Shown here: positions 1-5,191 of the stretch, piece after piece
How the letters are laid out: each line of letters begins with the position of its first letter
Position numbering within the stretch: the stretch's first letter is position 1
Assembly: GCA_030604585.1 (NCBI GenBank)
Contig: JAUVVP010000136.1
Span: 1 to 6,157 of the forward strand
Length of the DNA stretch: 6,157 nucleotides
From: Planctomycetota bacterium
GTDB lineage: Bacteria; Planctomycetota; Brocadiia; SM23-32
Direction of reading: 5' to 3'
The notes under the pieces: generated by a model
What the model was told of the DNA's origin: nothing
Databases searched by the model: none
Seen by the model: only the letters and a program-made list of their open reading frames with translations
Made by a program: the position numbers and the translations under genes

Positions 1-4
1 CCTG

Positions 5-556
5 GTGGAGATCCAGACGCGGAACTTCGCTTCCATCAGAAGGAAACTGTCTGCGCTCGCGCTGCGCCATCGCCTGCGTCTGGTCTACCCGATAGCTCGC
101 CGGAAGTGGATCGTCAGGCTGGCAGAGGACGGAGAGGGCCAACTGGGACGCCGCAGATCGCCCAAACGCGGCGCCCTCGAGGAGGTCTTCGAGGAACTGG
201 TCTACCTGCCCGGCCTCCTGGCGAATCCCAACTTCTCCGTGGAGGTGCTGTTCATCCACGAAGAGGAGGTCCGCCGATACGACGCCGGGCGCGGGTGGCG
301 CCGCCACCACTGGGTCACCCAGGAGCGCAGGCTTCTGGATGTGGTGGACCGGCGGCTGTTCGAGACGCCGGCGGACATGTGCGCCCTTATCCCGCAGGCC
401 GTGGCGGACCGGTTCACCACGGCCGACCTCGCGGACGCCACGGGCAGGCCCCGGTGGCTGGCGCAGAAGATGGCCTATTGCCTGCGGCAAATGGGGGCCA
501 TCGAACCGGTGGGCAAGCGCAGCAACTCCATCCTCTACGTGCGCGCGGCGGCCTGA
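5..556 (+). CDS. Conserved uncharacterised protein with winged-helix-like C-terminus (possibly 5'-partial)
   Basis: The frame runs from a GTG at base 5 to TGA at 554-556 (183 residues). It is open to the window edge, and no ribosome binding site can be seen, so the true start may lie upstream. Three blocks are visible. Residues about 25-40 are a basic beta-rich stretch (LVYPIARRKWIVRL). Residues 50-95 hold RRSPKRG, then an acidic helix (EEVFEELVYLPGLL) and the strand-like SVEVLFIHEEEVRR. Residues 130-180 (FTTADLADATGRPRWLAQKMAYCLRQMGAIE ending in GKRSNSILY) read like a winged helix: recognition helix, then a basic wing. From memory, proteins with this order of blocks occur widely in bacteria as hypothetical proteins with no known role. 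A DNA-binding function is inferred from the C-terminal pattern only. That it is a real gene is fairly sure. Its function is unknown. Confidence 0.8.
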   Translation: MEIQTRNFASIRRKLSALALRHRLRLVYPIARRKWIVRLAEDGEGQLGRRRSPKRGALEEVFEELVYLPGLLANPNFSVEVLFIHEEEVRRYDAGRGWRRHHWVTQERRLLDVVDRRLFETPADMCALIPQAVADRFTTADLADATGRPRWLAQKMAYCLRQMGAIEPVGKRSNSILYVRAAA

Positions 557-596
557 GAGCGCCCCGCCGTCGAGGCTAAGGGCATCCAACAAAACC

Positions 597-631
597 AACC
601 GCGGAGGACGCAGAGCCCGCCGCGAAGGGTT
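597..631 (+). repeat. Degenerate dispersed repeat, copy 1
   Basis: The stretch begins AACCGCGGAGGACGCAGAG and ends GCCGCGAAGGGTT. The reverse strand of 6006-6033 shows a shortened relative: AACC, then CGGAGG, then GCCGCGAAGTGTT. The tails match at 12 of 13 bases. Repeats of this AACC-CGGAGG-CGCAGAG look are remembered as intergenic dispersed sequences in many environmental bacterial genomes; that part is recollection. With two decayed copies, the relationship is plausible but not proven. Confidence 0.4.
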
Positions 632-733
632 GATCCTGATCCCGCATGCGCGGGACTGAAGGGCCGAGACCATTGATCATGCGCCTTGATTACCTCTGCG
701 CGCTCTCCGGTGAATGTAGTATTGTTAGGAGTT

Positions 734-829
734 CTAACGCGGTTCTTCCGCTCGGGCGATTGCGCGGTGGGCCGCGGCCAGGCCGGGCAGAACAACCCCC
801 AACACCAGGCATGCGCCGAGCCAGTGCAC
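734..829 (-). CDS. Candidate 31-residue single-pass membrane peptide
   Basis: This minus-strand frame starts at GTG (829-827) and stops at TAG (736-734). A strong Shine-Dalgarno, AAGGAG (plus-strand 835-840), sits 5 bases before the GTG. The predicted product begins MHWLGACLVLGVVLPGLAAA and ends HRAIARAEEPR. It therefore has about 18 hydrophobic residues followed by a charged, basic-rich tail, as expected of a one-helix inner-membrane peptide with its C-terminus in the cytoplasm. A hairpin, GTTAG/CTAAC, overlaps the stop. The frame stays open upstream to about base 1004, so it could instead be the tail of a decayed larger gene; that upstream part (Ala- and Arg-rich) looks noncoding. No family is recognised. 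The ribosome binding site, hydrophobicity and clean stop are the only support. Confidence 0.33.
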   Translation of the reverse strand: MHWLGACLVLGVVLPGLAAAHRAIARAEEPR

Positions 830-941
830 CCGGGCTCCTTCGACGTGTGTCGGCTCTTGTGCAGGCCTTCTCAGACCGGGCCGATCTGCTGAGCCCTTTC
901 GCCCGGCAGCACAGCGCAGCCGCGTGTGGGCCGCAGCCGCC

Positions 942-971
942 GCCCCTACGCACCCAGGTAGCCCTTGGCGA
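942..971 (-). repeat. Direct repeat copy A (att-like, resembles 3' end of the HD gene)
   Basis: Read on the minus strand, this copy has the 17-base core TCGCCAAGGGCTACCTG, four differing bases, then CGTAGGGGC. Copy B at 2070-2099 has the same core and the same final nine bases, in the same orientation (26 of 30 identical). In copy B the sequence encodes the last residues and stop of the HD gene (AKGYLTP, stop). In copy A it would encode AKGYLGA, stop, with no gene attached other than the end of the HEPN frame. The pair brackets the segment holding the HEPN gene. Confidence 0.55.
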
Positions 972-999
972 TTCTCGGCGTGTGGCCCAGCGCGGCCGC

Positions 1000-1644
1000 T
1001 CAGTCAGCAAGCTCCCAAGCCATGATATCATCAACGCTGGCCCTGGTGAGTTCTACAGCCCAGACAATGCACTCTTTGGAGAGGACTCGTTCCCAAGAGA
1101 GGCTAGCGTCTCTGTTGATGGAGAAGTACTCAGAAGCAGACGCCTCAATGTCGGATTCTTTAGACTGAAACGCCTGCAACACCTCTTCGTCTGTGATCGG
1201 CGCGCTAGCGGTCACCAGCCAGTCATAGATGCTGGTTGATGACAAGAAAGCCTCGGACACTTGTTCACTCGGGTCAATGCCGTGCACGATGGCGTTTCGC
1301 ATACTATAGAGAAACGTCAACTGCTTCAAACGGTGGCCCTCGAGGAGCTTTGGCTCTTTGATGAGCTGGCGAATGAAGGCGACCTTGCGTGGGAAGTTGC
1401 TTGACCTGTAGGCCATCATTATGAGCGTGCGCAGGTTGGCGTCCCCTTTGCTGGTCTCGAGGAGCAGCGTATCGAGTTTCTCGTATAATGCTTGCTCAAA
1501 GCACGCGCAGGCTGTTAGGATCGTGACCATGCCATGGGACATGAATTGCGTTATCTCTCCTCTTGCTAATCTGGCCTCCATTTCAGCCAAGAAATCGAGC
1601 AGATGCTGATGGGGTGAGAACCTCAGGAACATTTTGACAGACAT
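1000..1644 (-). CDS. HEPN-fold protein, predicted RNase-like, solitary
   Basis: This encodes a 214-residue, mostly alpha-helical soluble protein. The key feature is residues 116-122, RNAIVHG, on a predicted helix (FLYSMRNAIVHG). This matches the R-x4-6-H signature with a polar residue after the Arg that marks HEPN domains, many of which are metal-independent RNases in toxin-antitoxin, abortive-infection and other defence systems. Earlier helices (residues about 38-65 and 85-110) fit the HEPN four-helix bundle; residues 123-214 form an acidic helical extension. The start is ATG at 1644, with GGGAGG (1651-1656) six bases upstream; Met5 is a weaker alternative. GC content is near 50% in sampled lines against about 70-80% in the right-hand genes, which suggests horizontal transfer. 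No nucleotidyltransferase (MNT) partner or other antitoxin is adjacent. RNase activity is inferred; some HEPN proteins are non-catalytic. Confidence 0.72.
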   Translation of the reverse strand: MSVKMFLRFSPHQHLLDFLAEMEARLARGEITQFMSHGMVTILTACACFEQALYEKLDTLLLETSKGDANLRTLIMMAYRSSNFPRKVAFIRQLIKEPKLLEGHRLKQLTFLYSMRNAIVHGIDPSEQVSEAFLSSTSIYDWLVTASAPITDEEVLQAFQSKESDIEASASEYFSINRDASLSWERVLSKECIVWAVELTRASVDDIMAWELAD

Positions 1645-1650
1645 TTGGTG

Positions 1651-1663
1651 CCTCCCACGGGAG
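1651..1663 (-). promoter_or_regulatory. Ribosome binding site of the HEPN gene, inside a small inverted repeat
   Basis: On the minus strand GGGAGG (1651-1656) lies six bases before the HEPN ATG and fixes that start. The bases just upstream are CTCCC, so CTCCCGTGGGAG forms a near-perfect palindrome that can close as four base pairs over a CGTG loop, covering the ribosome binding site. Whether so short a hairpin affects translation is uncertain. Confidence 0.5.
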
Positions 1664-1819
1664 CAACGATTCTGGCTACATGAAAGAACTCGAGCCCCCC
1701 AGGATCCGATTCGACGGCTTCATGGGGGCGATCATTTTCTGGCCAAGACAAAGCAATACCCCTTCTGCGGGTTAAGGGGACCTGCCCTAGTCGGCGTCCA
1801 TTGGGGGGCTGCTAGGCAT

Positions 1820-2035
1820 TCATTGTCCGAGGCACACCGGCCCACGGCGCACCCCTTCAGCAGTTTCATAGATGGCCGGCCCGCTGAGCCAGATACCCGC
1901 GTTGGCGCGTAGCCCTGCCGAGTCGAAGTCGCCCACATCAACCAGCGCATGGCTGCCACGAACGGCCCCCGGCAGGATACCGCGTCGCCCAGGCCGCCGC
2001 AACGGCACGCTCCACGTGGGGGACACCCCGTTCAT
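1820..2035 (-). CDS. Weak hypothetical ORF, 71 residues, downstream of the HD gene
   Basis: The minus-strand frame starts at ATG (2035-2033) and stops at TGA (1822-1820). The second half (HALVDVGDFDSAGLRANAG, then WLSGPAIYETAEGV) has a natural-looking residue mix, and third codon positions are about 75% G or C, slightly above the local average. Against it, no clear Shine-Dalgarno precedes the ATG, no family is recognised, and the first third is rich in Arg, Pro and Gly. It starts 38 bases after the HD gene stop, on the same strand, and falls inside the segment bracketed by the direct repeats. It may be a small gene, a decayed remnant or chance. Confidence 0.22.
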   Translation of the reverse strand: MNGVSPTWSVPLRRPGRRGILPGAVRGSHALVDVGDFDSAGLRANAGIWLSGPAIYETAEGVRRGPVCLGQ

Positions 2036-2069
2036 GCCGTGTCCGCCATAGGACGGATCGAAGGGCCAT

Positions 2070-2099
2070 GCCCCTACGGGGTCAGGTAGCCCTTGGCGA
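2070..2099 (-). repeat. Direct repeat copy B at the 3' end of the HD gene
   Basis: This copy overlaps the last codons and stop (TAG, 2074-2076) of the HD gene. It shares the 17-base core TCGCCAAGGGCTACCTG and the flanking CGTAGGGGC with copy A (942-971), 1128 bases away in the same orientation. An intact gene end at one side and a detached gene-end copy at the other is the classic footprint of integration into a 3' gene end. Confidence 0.55.
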
Positions 2100-2664
2100 C
2101 CGAGTCCTCGATCAGCGCCTCGGCGAACTGCCACAGCGCCTGCGAACCCTCGCCGATGTGAGCATTGCGGGAGATCACCTGACCGCTGGTGATGCCGTGC
2201 TCTTGCCAGGCCCGGCCCTGTGTGTAGTAGTTGTGGAGCAACGGCATGAGCCGGTCGATCCCCCTTGCGAACCTGGCTTCGGGCGATGTGCCGGTCTCGA
2301 ACTCCTCCCAGGTCTGCCGCAGTTCGGCCGCCTGGTCGTCGGGCAACAGGCCGAAGAGCCGGTCCGCCGCCCGGCCCTCTCGCTCCGCCTTGTCCAGCGC
2401 ACCGACCTCGTCGTAACAGAACGTGTCGCCGGCATCTATCTCCACGATGTCATGGATCAGGAGCATCTTCAGCACGCGGAGCGGGTCCACGGAGTCGTTG
2501 GCATACTCCGCGAGGAGCAGCGTCATAACGGCCACGTGCCAGCAGTGCTCGGCCGAGTTCTCCCGTCGTTCGCCGCCGGCGAGGTAAGAACGCCGCAGCA
2601 CGCCCTTCAGCTTGTCGATCTCGAGGATAAACTCGACCTGTTGGTCCAGGCGTTCGGTTGCCAA
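2074..2664 (-). CDS. HD-domain phosphohydrolase, 5'-deoxynucleotidase-like (YfbR/HDDC2 type)
   Basis: This is a 196-residue cytoplasmic metal-dependent phosphohydrolase of the small HD family that includes E. coli YfbR and human HDDC2, which remove the 5' phosphate from deoxynucleoside monophosphates. Counting from the TTG start, the ligands are H40 (in RENSAEHCWH), H71-D72 (LLIHDIVEIDAGDT) and D137 (FARGIDRLMPLLHNY). E75 sits where the family has its catalytic glutamate. The opening LDQQVEFILEIDKLKGVLRR and the length near 190-200 residues also fit the family. TTG at 2664 is preferred over the longer ATG at 2703 because AAAGGAG lies five bases before it, the ATG has no good ribosome binding site, and the extra 13 residues look unlike the family. 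It is divergent from the gate-domain gene. The exact substrate is inferred from the family. Confidence 0.88.
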   Translation of the reverse strand: MATERLDQQVEFILEIDKLKGVLRRSYLAGGERRENSAEHCWHVAVMTLLLAEYANDSVDPLRVLKMLLIHDIVEIDAGDTFCYDEVGALDKAEREGRAADRLFGLLPDDQAAELRQTWEEFETGTSPEARFARGIDRLMPLLHNYYTQGRAWQEHGITSGQVISRNAHIGEGSQALWQFAEALIEDSVAKGYLTP

Positions 2665-2669
2665 GTCTA

Positions 2670-2676
2670 CTCCTTT
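2670..2676 (-). promoter_or_regulatory. Ribosome binding site deciding a TTG start for the HD gene
   Basis: On the minus strand AAAGGAG ends five bases before TTG (2664-2662). The in-frame ATG at 2703 has only a poor purine stretch upstream, so this site decides the start. Confidence 0.65.
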
Positions 2677-2720
2677 CCTTGCACCGATGGGAGGCCGCGC
2701 CATTCTCGTAGCCGGACATC

Positions 2721-2749
2721 ATTGAATGGCGAACGCTGCGTCCTGTCAA
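2721..2749 (-). promoter_or_regulatory. Candidate sigma-70 promoter for the HD gene
   Basis: On the minus strand a perfect -35 TTGACA (2744-2749) is followed after 17 bases by TTCAAT (2721-2726, four of six consensus positions). Transcription would begin near 2714, giving a leader of about 50 bases to the TTG start. A start at the ATG of 2703 would leave only about 11 bases, which also favours the TTG. The A at the second -10 position is missing, so the promoter may be weak or the match fortuitous. Confidence 0.42.
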
Positions 2750-2876
2750 CACCGGGGCACGGGGTAAGTGCTTGCCGGGACTCACCGATTCCGCTACCTT
2801 GGTGAAGCGGCGCAGGCGCCCTGCACCTCGAGAGCAGTCCCTTGCCATCGGCCGGGCATTCGGGTCCCTTAGAGAC

Positions 2877-3878
2877 ATGGACGAACCGAATCCCCCCATG
2901 AACCGGCTGGCCGCCGGCGCCCGCGGGCTCCTGCAAGAGGCGCTCAAGACCAGTTGGACCCTTTTCCGGATCATGGTGCCGGTCCTCATCCTGGTCAGGC
3001 TCCTTCAGCAGGCCGGCGCCGTCGAGTGGCTCGGAGACCTTCTGGGTCCTGCGATGAGGTTAGTCGGGCTGCCGGGCAGCATGGGGCTGGTCTGGGCCAC
3101 GGCGATGCTTGTCAACCTCTACGCCGCGATCGTGGTCTTCGCCTCGCTGGCGCCAGAGGCGCCCCTAACGGTGGCGCAGGTGACGGTGCTGGCCAGCATG
3201 ATGATGGTGGCGCACGGGCTGCTTGTCGAGCTGCGGATCGCGCAGAAAGCGGGTCCCCGCCTGCGCGTCATGGCGGTGCTGCGCCTGGCCGGGGCCTTTG
3301 CCCTCGGCTGGTCGCTGAACCAGATTTACACGCGCGGCGGCTTCCTCCAGGCGACCAACACGCCCATCTTCCCCGCGATGCCGAGGGACCTCTCCTGGCC
3401 CGCGTGGGTATTGGGACAGGCGACGAATCTCTGCCTGATATTCCTGATAATCCTCTCCCTGCTGTTCCTGATGAAGGTGCTGAAGCGGGTGGGCATAACG
3501 GCGCTGCTCACGCGCCTGCTGGGGCCGGTGCTGCGGATGCTCGGCATGAGCAAGGACGCGGCCCCCATTACGATCGGGGGCATGACGCTGGGGCTGACCT
3601 TCGGCGGGGGGCTTATCATCCGGGAGGCGCAGTCGGGCCGGCTCTCGAGGCGCGACGTCTTCTTCTCGCTCGCCCTGATGAGCCTCTGCCACAGCCTGAT
3701 CGAGGACACGATCCTGATGACGGCCCTCGGCGCCCATCCCTCGGGCATCCTGCTGGGCCGCATCACCTTCTCGCTCGTAGTCGTCTTCCTGTTGGTCAAG
3801 CTCCTCGGTGCGGTTTCGGAGGATCTCTTCGACCGGTTCTTCGTGCGGGCCGCCGGCCGGAAGGTCAGCAAAGGGTAG
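2877..3878 (+). CDS. Nucleoside-recognition (gate) domain membrane protein, two repeats
   Basis: This is a 333-residue inner-membrane protein. Hydrophobic segments fall at about 30-45, 68-92, 100-118, 130-148, 178-200, 231-246, 262-283 and 290-310. Two halves repeat. The first has LLGPAMRLVGLPG (about 55-67) followed by a gate-like helix pair and MVAHGLLVE (H113). The second has LLGPVLRMLGMSK (214-226) followed by a Gly-rich segment (IGGMTLGLTFGGG) and SLCHSLIED (H272). This is the duplicated gate architecture of nucleoside-recognition proteins, relatives of SpmA/SpmB and of nucleoside transporter cores. ATG 2877 is preferred: the frame opens at TTG 2772, but that extension is Arg-rich and unlike a membrane N-terminus. 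The ribosome binding site is weak (AGAGA). A poor promoter (TTGCCG, 17 bases, TACCTT, 2772-2800) may serve it. The transported or sensed ligand is unknown. Confidence 0.82.
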   Translation: MDEPNPPMNRLAAGARGLLQEALKTSWTLFRIMVPVLILVRLLQQAGAVEWLGDLLGPAMRLVGLPGSMGLVWATAMLVNLYAAIVVFASLAPEAPLTVAQVTVLASMMMVAHGLLVELRIAQKAGPRLRVMAVLRLAGAFALGWSLNQIYTRGGFLQATNTPIFPAMPRDLSWPAWVLGQATNLCLIFLIILSLLFLMKVLKRVGITALLTRLLGPVLRMLGMSKDAAPITIGGMTLGLTFGGGLIIREAQSGRLSRRDVFFSLALMSLCHSLIEDTILMTALGAHPSGILLGRITFSLVVVFLLVKLLGAVSEDLFDRFFVRAAGRKVSKG

Positions 3879-3926
3879 CCCTGATGTGGCGCAGGAGACC
3901 TGGCGATGACTCAGCTCCGTCCCGAC

Positions 3927-3955
3927 TTGACATCCGATGCGGCCCGTTGCATCAT
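3927..3955 (+). promoter_or_regulatory. Candidate sigma-70 promoter for the Gfo/Idh/MocA gene
   Basis: A perfect -35 TTGACA (3927-3932) is followed after exactly 17 bases by CATCAT (3950-3955; four of six match). The start would be near 3962, about 58 bases before the ATG at 4020. An inverted repeat GATGC/GCATC (3936-3940 and 3949-3953) lies over the spacer and -10, a possible operator or chance. It lies in the 141-base gap after the gate-domain gene, so the dehydrogenase need not depend on readthrough. Confidence 0.45.
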
Positions 3956-4019
3956 CGCCGTCCATCTGTGATACTCGGGCGTGAGCCGTCATCAGCGGAC
4001 AGCATTGGGAGGCGCGATC

Positions 4020-5090
4020 ATGGCGAAGACGAAACGCAAGGTGATCCGGGTCGGCATTATCGGGCAGGGACGCAGCGGCTACGACATCCACGCGGCGCAC
4101 CTGAGGCGGGACAGGAGGTACAAGATCGTCGCGGTGGTGGACGCCCTCGCCGACCGGCGCGCGGAGGCCGAACGGGAACTCGGCGCCGACGCGTACGCGA
4201 AGCATCGCAACATGCTGAAGCGCAGCGACCTGGACCTGGTCGTGGTTGCCGCCCCCAGCCACCTGCACGTGCCGGTCTGCCTCGACGCCTTCAAGGCCGG
4301 CCATAACGTGCTGTGCGAGAAGCCGCTGGCGCGGCGCGCCTCCCAGGTGGACAGGCTCATCGCGGCGGCTCGCAAGGCGAAGAAGATGCTGGCCATCTTC
4401 CAGCAGTCGCGCTTCGCTCCATACTTCGAGCAGGTCAGGAAGGTCATTGATTCGGGCGTGCTCGGCCGCGTCGTGATGATCAAGATCGCCTTCAACGGCT
4501 TCGGGCGGCGATGGGACTGGCAGACGCTTCAGCAGTACGACGGCGGCAACCTCCTCAACACAGGCCCGCACCCCCTCGACCAGGCGCTCCAGCTCTTCGG
4601 CAGCGGCATGCCGAAGGTCACCTGCTTCATGGACCGGGCCGGCACGTTCGGCGACGCGGAGGACCACGTCAAGCTGCTCCTGTCCGGCAAGAACCGGCCG
4701 ACGATTGACCTGGAGATCTCCTCCTGCTGCGCGTACCCCCTCTACACCTACCAGGTCTACGGCACCAGGGGCGGCCTGACGGGCAGCACGACCGAGGTCA
4801 AATGGAAGTACTTCAAGCCGGGCCAGGCGCCGAAACAGAAGCTCACCCGCGCACCCCTGCCGGACCGCCAGTACTGTCGCGAGAAGCTGAAATGGACGGA
4901 GCGGACGTGGACCGTTCCCAAGGGCAAGGCGGACCTGTTCGCCTACATGTCGAAGCAGTTCTACGCGCATCTCTACAAGACGATGGCCGAGGGCGCGCCG
5001 CTGGTCATCACCCCGCAGCAGGTGCGCCGGCAGATCGCCGTCATCGAGCAGTGCCACAGGCAGGATCCGCTGCGCAGGCTGAAACGGTGA
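4020..5090 (+). CDS. Gfo/Idh/MocA family NAD(P)-dependent oxidoreductase
   Basis: This 356-residue cytoplasmic dehydrogenase acts on a sugar or polyol, oxidising a hydroxyl with NAD(P). The N-terminal Rossmann domain has GQGRSG (residues 15-20) for the dinucleotide, D41 after the second strand (usually favouring NAD) and CEKPLA with the catalytic-type K101. The C-terminal alpha/beta domain contains GGNLLNTGPHPLDQALQLFG (residues 175-194), where H184 and D187 fit the substrate-site motif. The usual Asp four residues before the His is N180 here. Length is typical. The start is ATG 4020, with GGGAGG (4007-4012) seven bases upstream; the frame opens earlier at GTG 3981 without a good site. No signal peptide is present. 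A terminator-like hairpin follows the stop. The substrate cannot be named from sequence; scyllo- or myo-inositol, glucose-type and uronate substrates are all known in the family. Confidence 0.93.
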   Translation: MAKTKRKVIRVGIIGQGRSGYDIHAAHLRRDRRYKIVAVVDALADRRAEAERELGADAYAKHRNMLKRSDLDLVVVAAPSHLHVPVCLDAFKAGHNVLCEKPLARRASQVDRLIAAARKAKKMLAIFQQSRFAPYFEQVRKVIDSGVLGRVVMIKIAFNGFGRRWDWQTLQQYDGGNLLNTGPHPLDQALQLFGSGMPKVTCFMDRAGTFGDAEDHVKLLLSGKNRPTIDLEISSCCAYPLYTYQVYGTRGGLTGSTTEVKWKYFKPGQAPKQKLTRAPLPDRQYCREKLKWTERTWTVPKGKADLFAYMSKQFYAHLYKTMAEGAPLVITPQQVRRQIAVIEQCHRQDPLRRLKR

Positions 5091-5099
5091 AGGCCGTGG

Positions 5100-5137
5100 G
5101 CGGCCCCCCGTATGCAGTGGCCGGGCGGGGCCGCTTT
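5100..5137 (+). terminator. Terminator-like hairpin after the oxidoreductase gene
   Basis: GCGGCCCC (5100-5107) pairs perfectly with GGGGCCGC (5127-5134), and TTT follows at once. The stem is eight GC-only pairs beginning nine bases after the stop. The loop is long (19 bases) and the T run short, so termination may be partial, leaving some readthrough into the flavoprotein gene. Confidence 0.42.
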
Positions 5138-5191
5138 CGGCAGGTTAAGTAGCGTGTCCGAGACCCGATGACCTGAGTAGGGGAGAGCGTC

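Larger units (their letters stand above)
557..999. other. Mostly noncoding spacer between the first gene and the HEPN gene
   Basis: This 443-base stretch separates a plus-strand gene from a minus-strand gene, so both are transcribed into it. Longer open frames here (for example 646-1239 plus and 690-1034 minus) are rich in Arg, Pro and Ser and show no domain, so they are not accepted. What can be supported is a degenerate repeat (597-631), a small palindrome CCCGC-ATGC-GCGGG (641-654), a hairpin GTTAG/CTAAC (724-738), a candidate tiny membrane-protein gene (734-829, minus) and a direct-repeat copy (942-971). No uridine-rich terminator is seen. Confidence 0.6.
1645..2073. other. Spacer between the HEPN gene and the HD gene
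   Basis: This 429-base region has intermediate GC (about 62-65%), between the low-GC HEPN gene and the GC-rich flanks. It holds the HEPN ribosome binding site, a hairpin CCCCTT/AAGGGG with a nine-base loop (1759-1779), and a weak minus-strand ORF (1820-2035). No convincing sigma-70 promoter for the HEPN gene and no tRNA were found. Its left part may be the leader of the HEPN transcript. Its right part may be debris of an inserted segment. Confidence 0.5.

Noticed and set aside
646..1239. A 197-residue plus-strand frame
   Set aside because: It overlaps the HEPN gene antisense, has no recognisable domain or ribosome binding site, and its composition follows base content.
1680..1740. Minus-strand 19-residue frame containing GGSSSFM, recalling Gly-Gly-Ser-Ser enzyme motifs
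   Set aside because: It is too short, has no ribosome binding site and no neighbouring conserved sequence. It is probably chance.
1759..1779. Hairpin CCCCTT/AAGGGG as a terminator
   Set aside because: The stem is only six pairs with a nine-base loop, and neither side has a true T run. It is noted as a hairpin only.
1645..2073. A hidden tRNA as the integration target
   Set aside because: No T-arm-like GGTTCGA-type sequence with a fitting acceptor stem was found on either strand. The repeated sequence is a protein gene end instead.
2068..2805. A 245-residue plus-strand frame over the HD gene
   Set aside because: It is the antisense shadow of a gene with an intact H...HD...D motif.
2954..4306. 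A 450-residue plus-strand frame overlapping the gate-domain gene and the start of the oxidoreductase
   Set aside because: It is Arg/Gly/Pro/Ala-rich low-complexity protein, out of frame with two recognisable families.
3165..5057. A 630-residue minus-strand open frame antisense to the gate-domain and oxidoreductase genes
   Set aside because: It crosses two well-supported genes and their spacer, is full of Arg, His, Gln, Pro and Asp in the pattern produced by the reverse of GC-rich codons, and has no domain. Long antisense frames are expected at this GC content.
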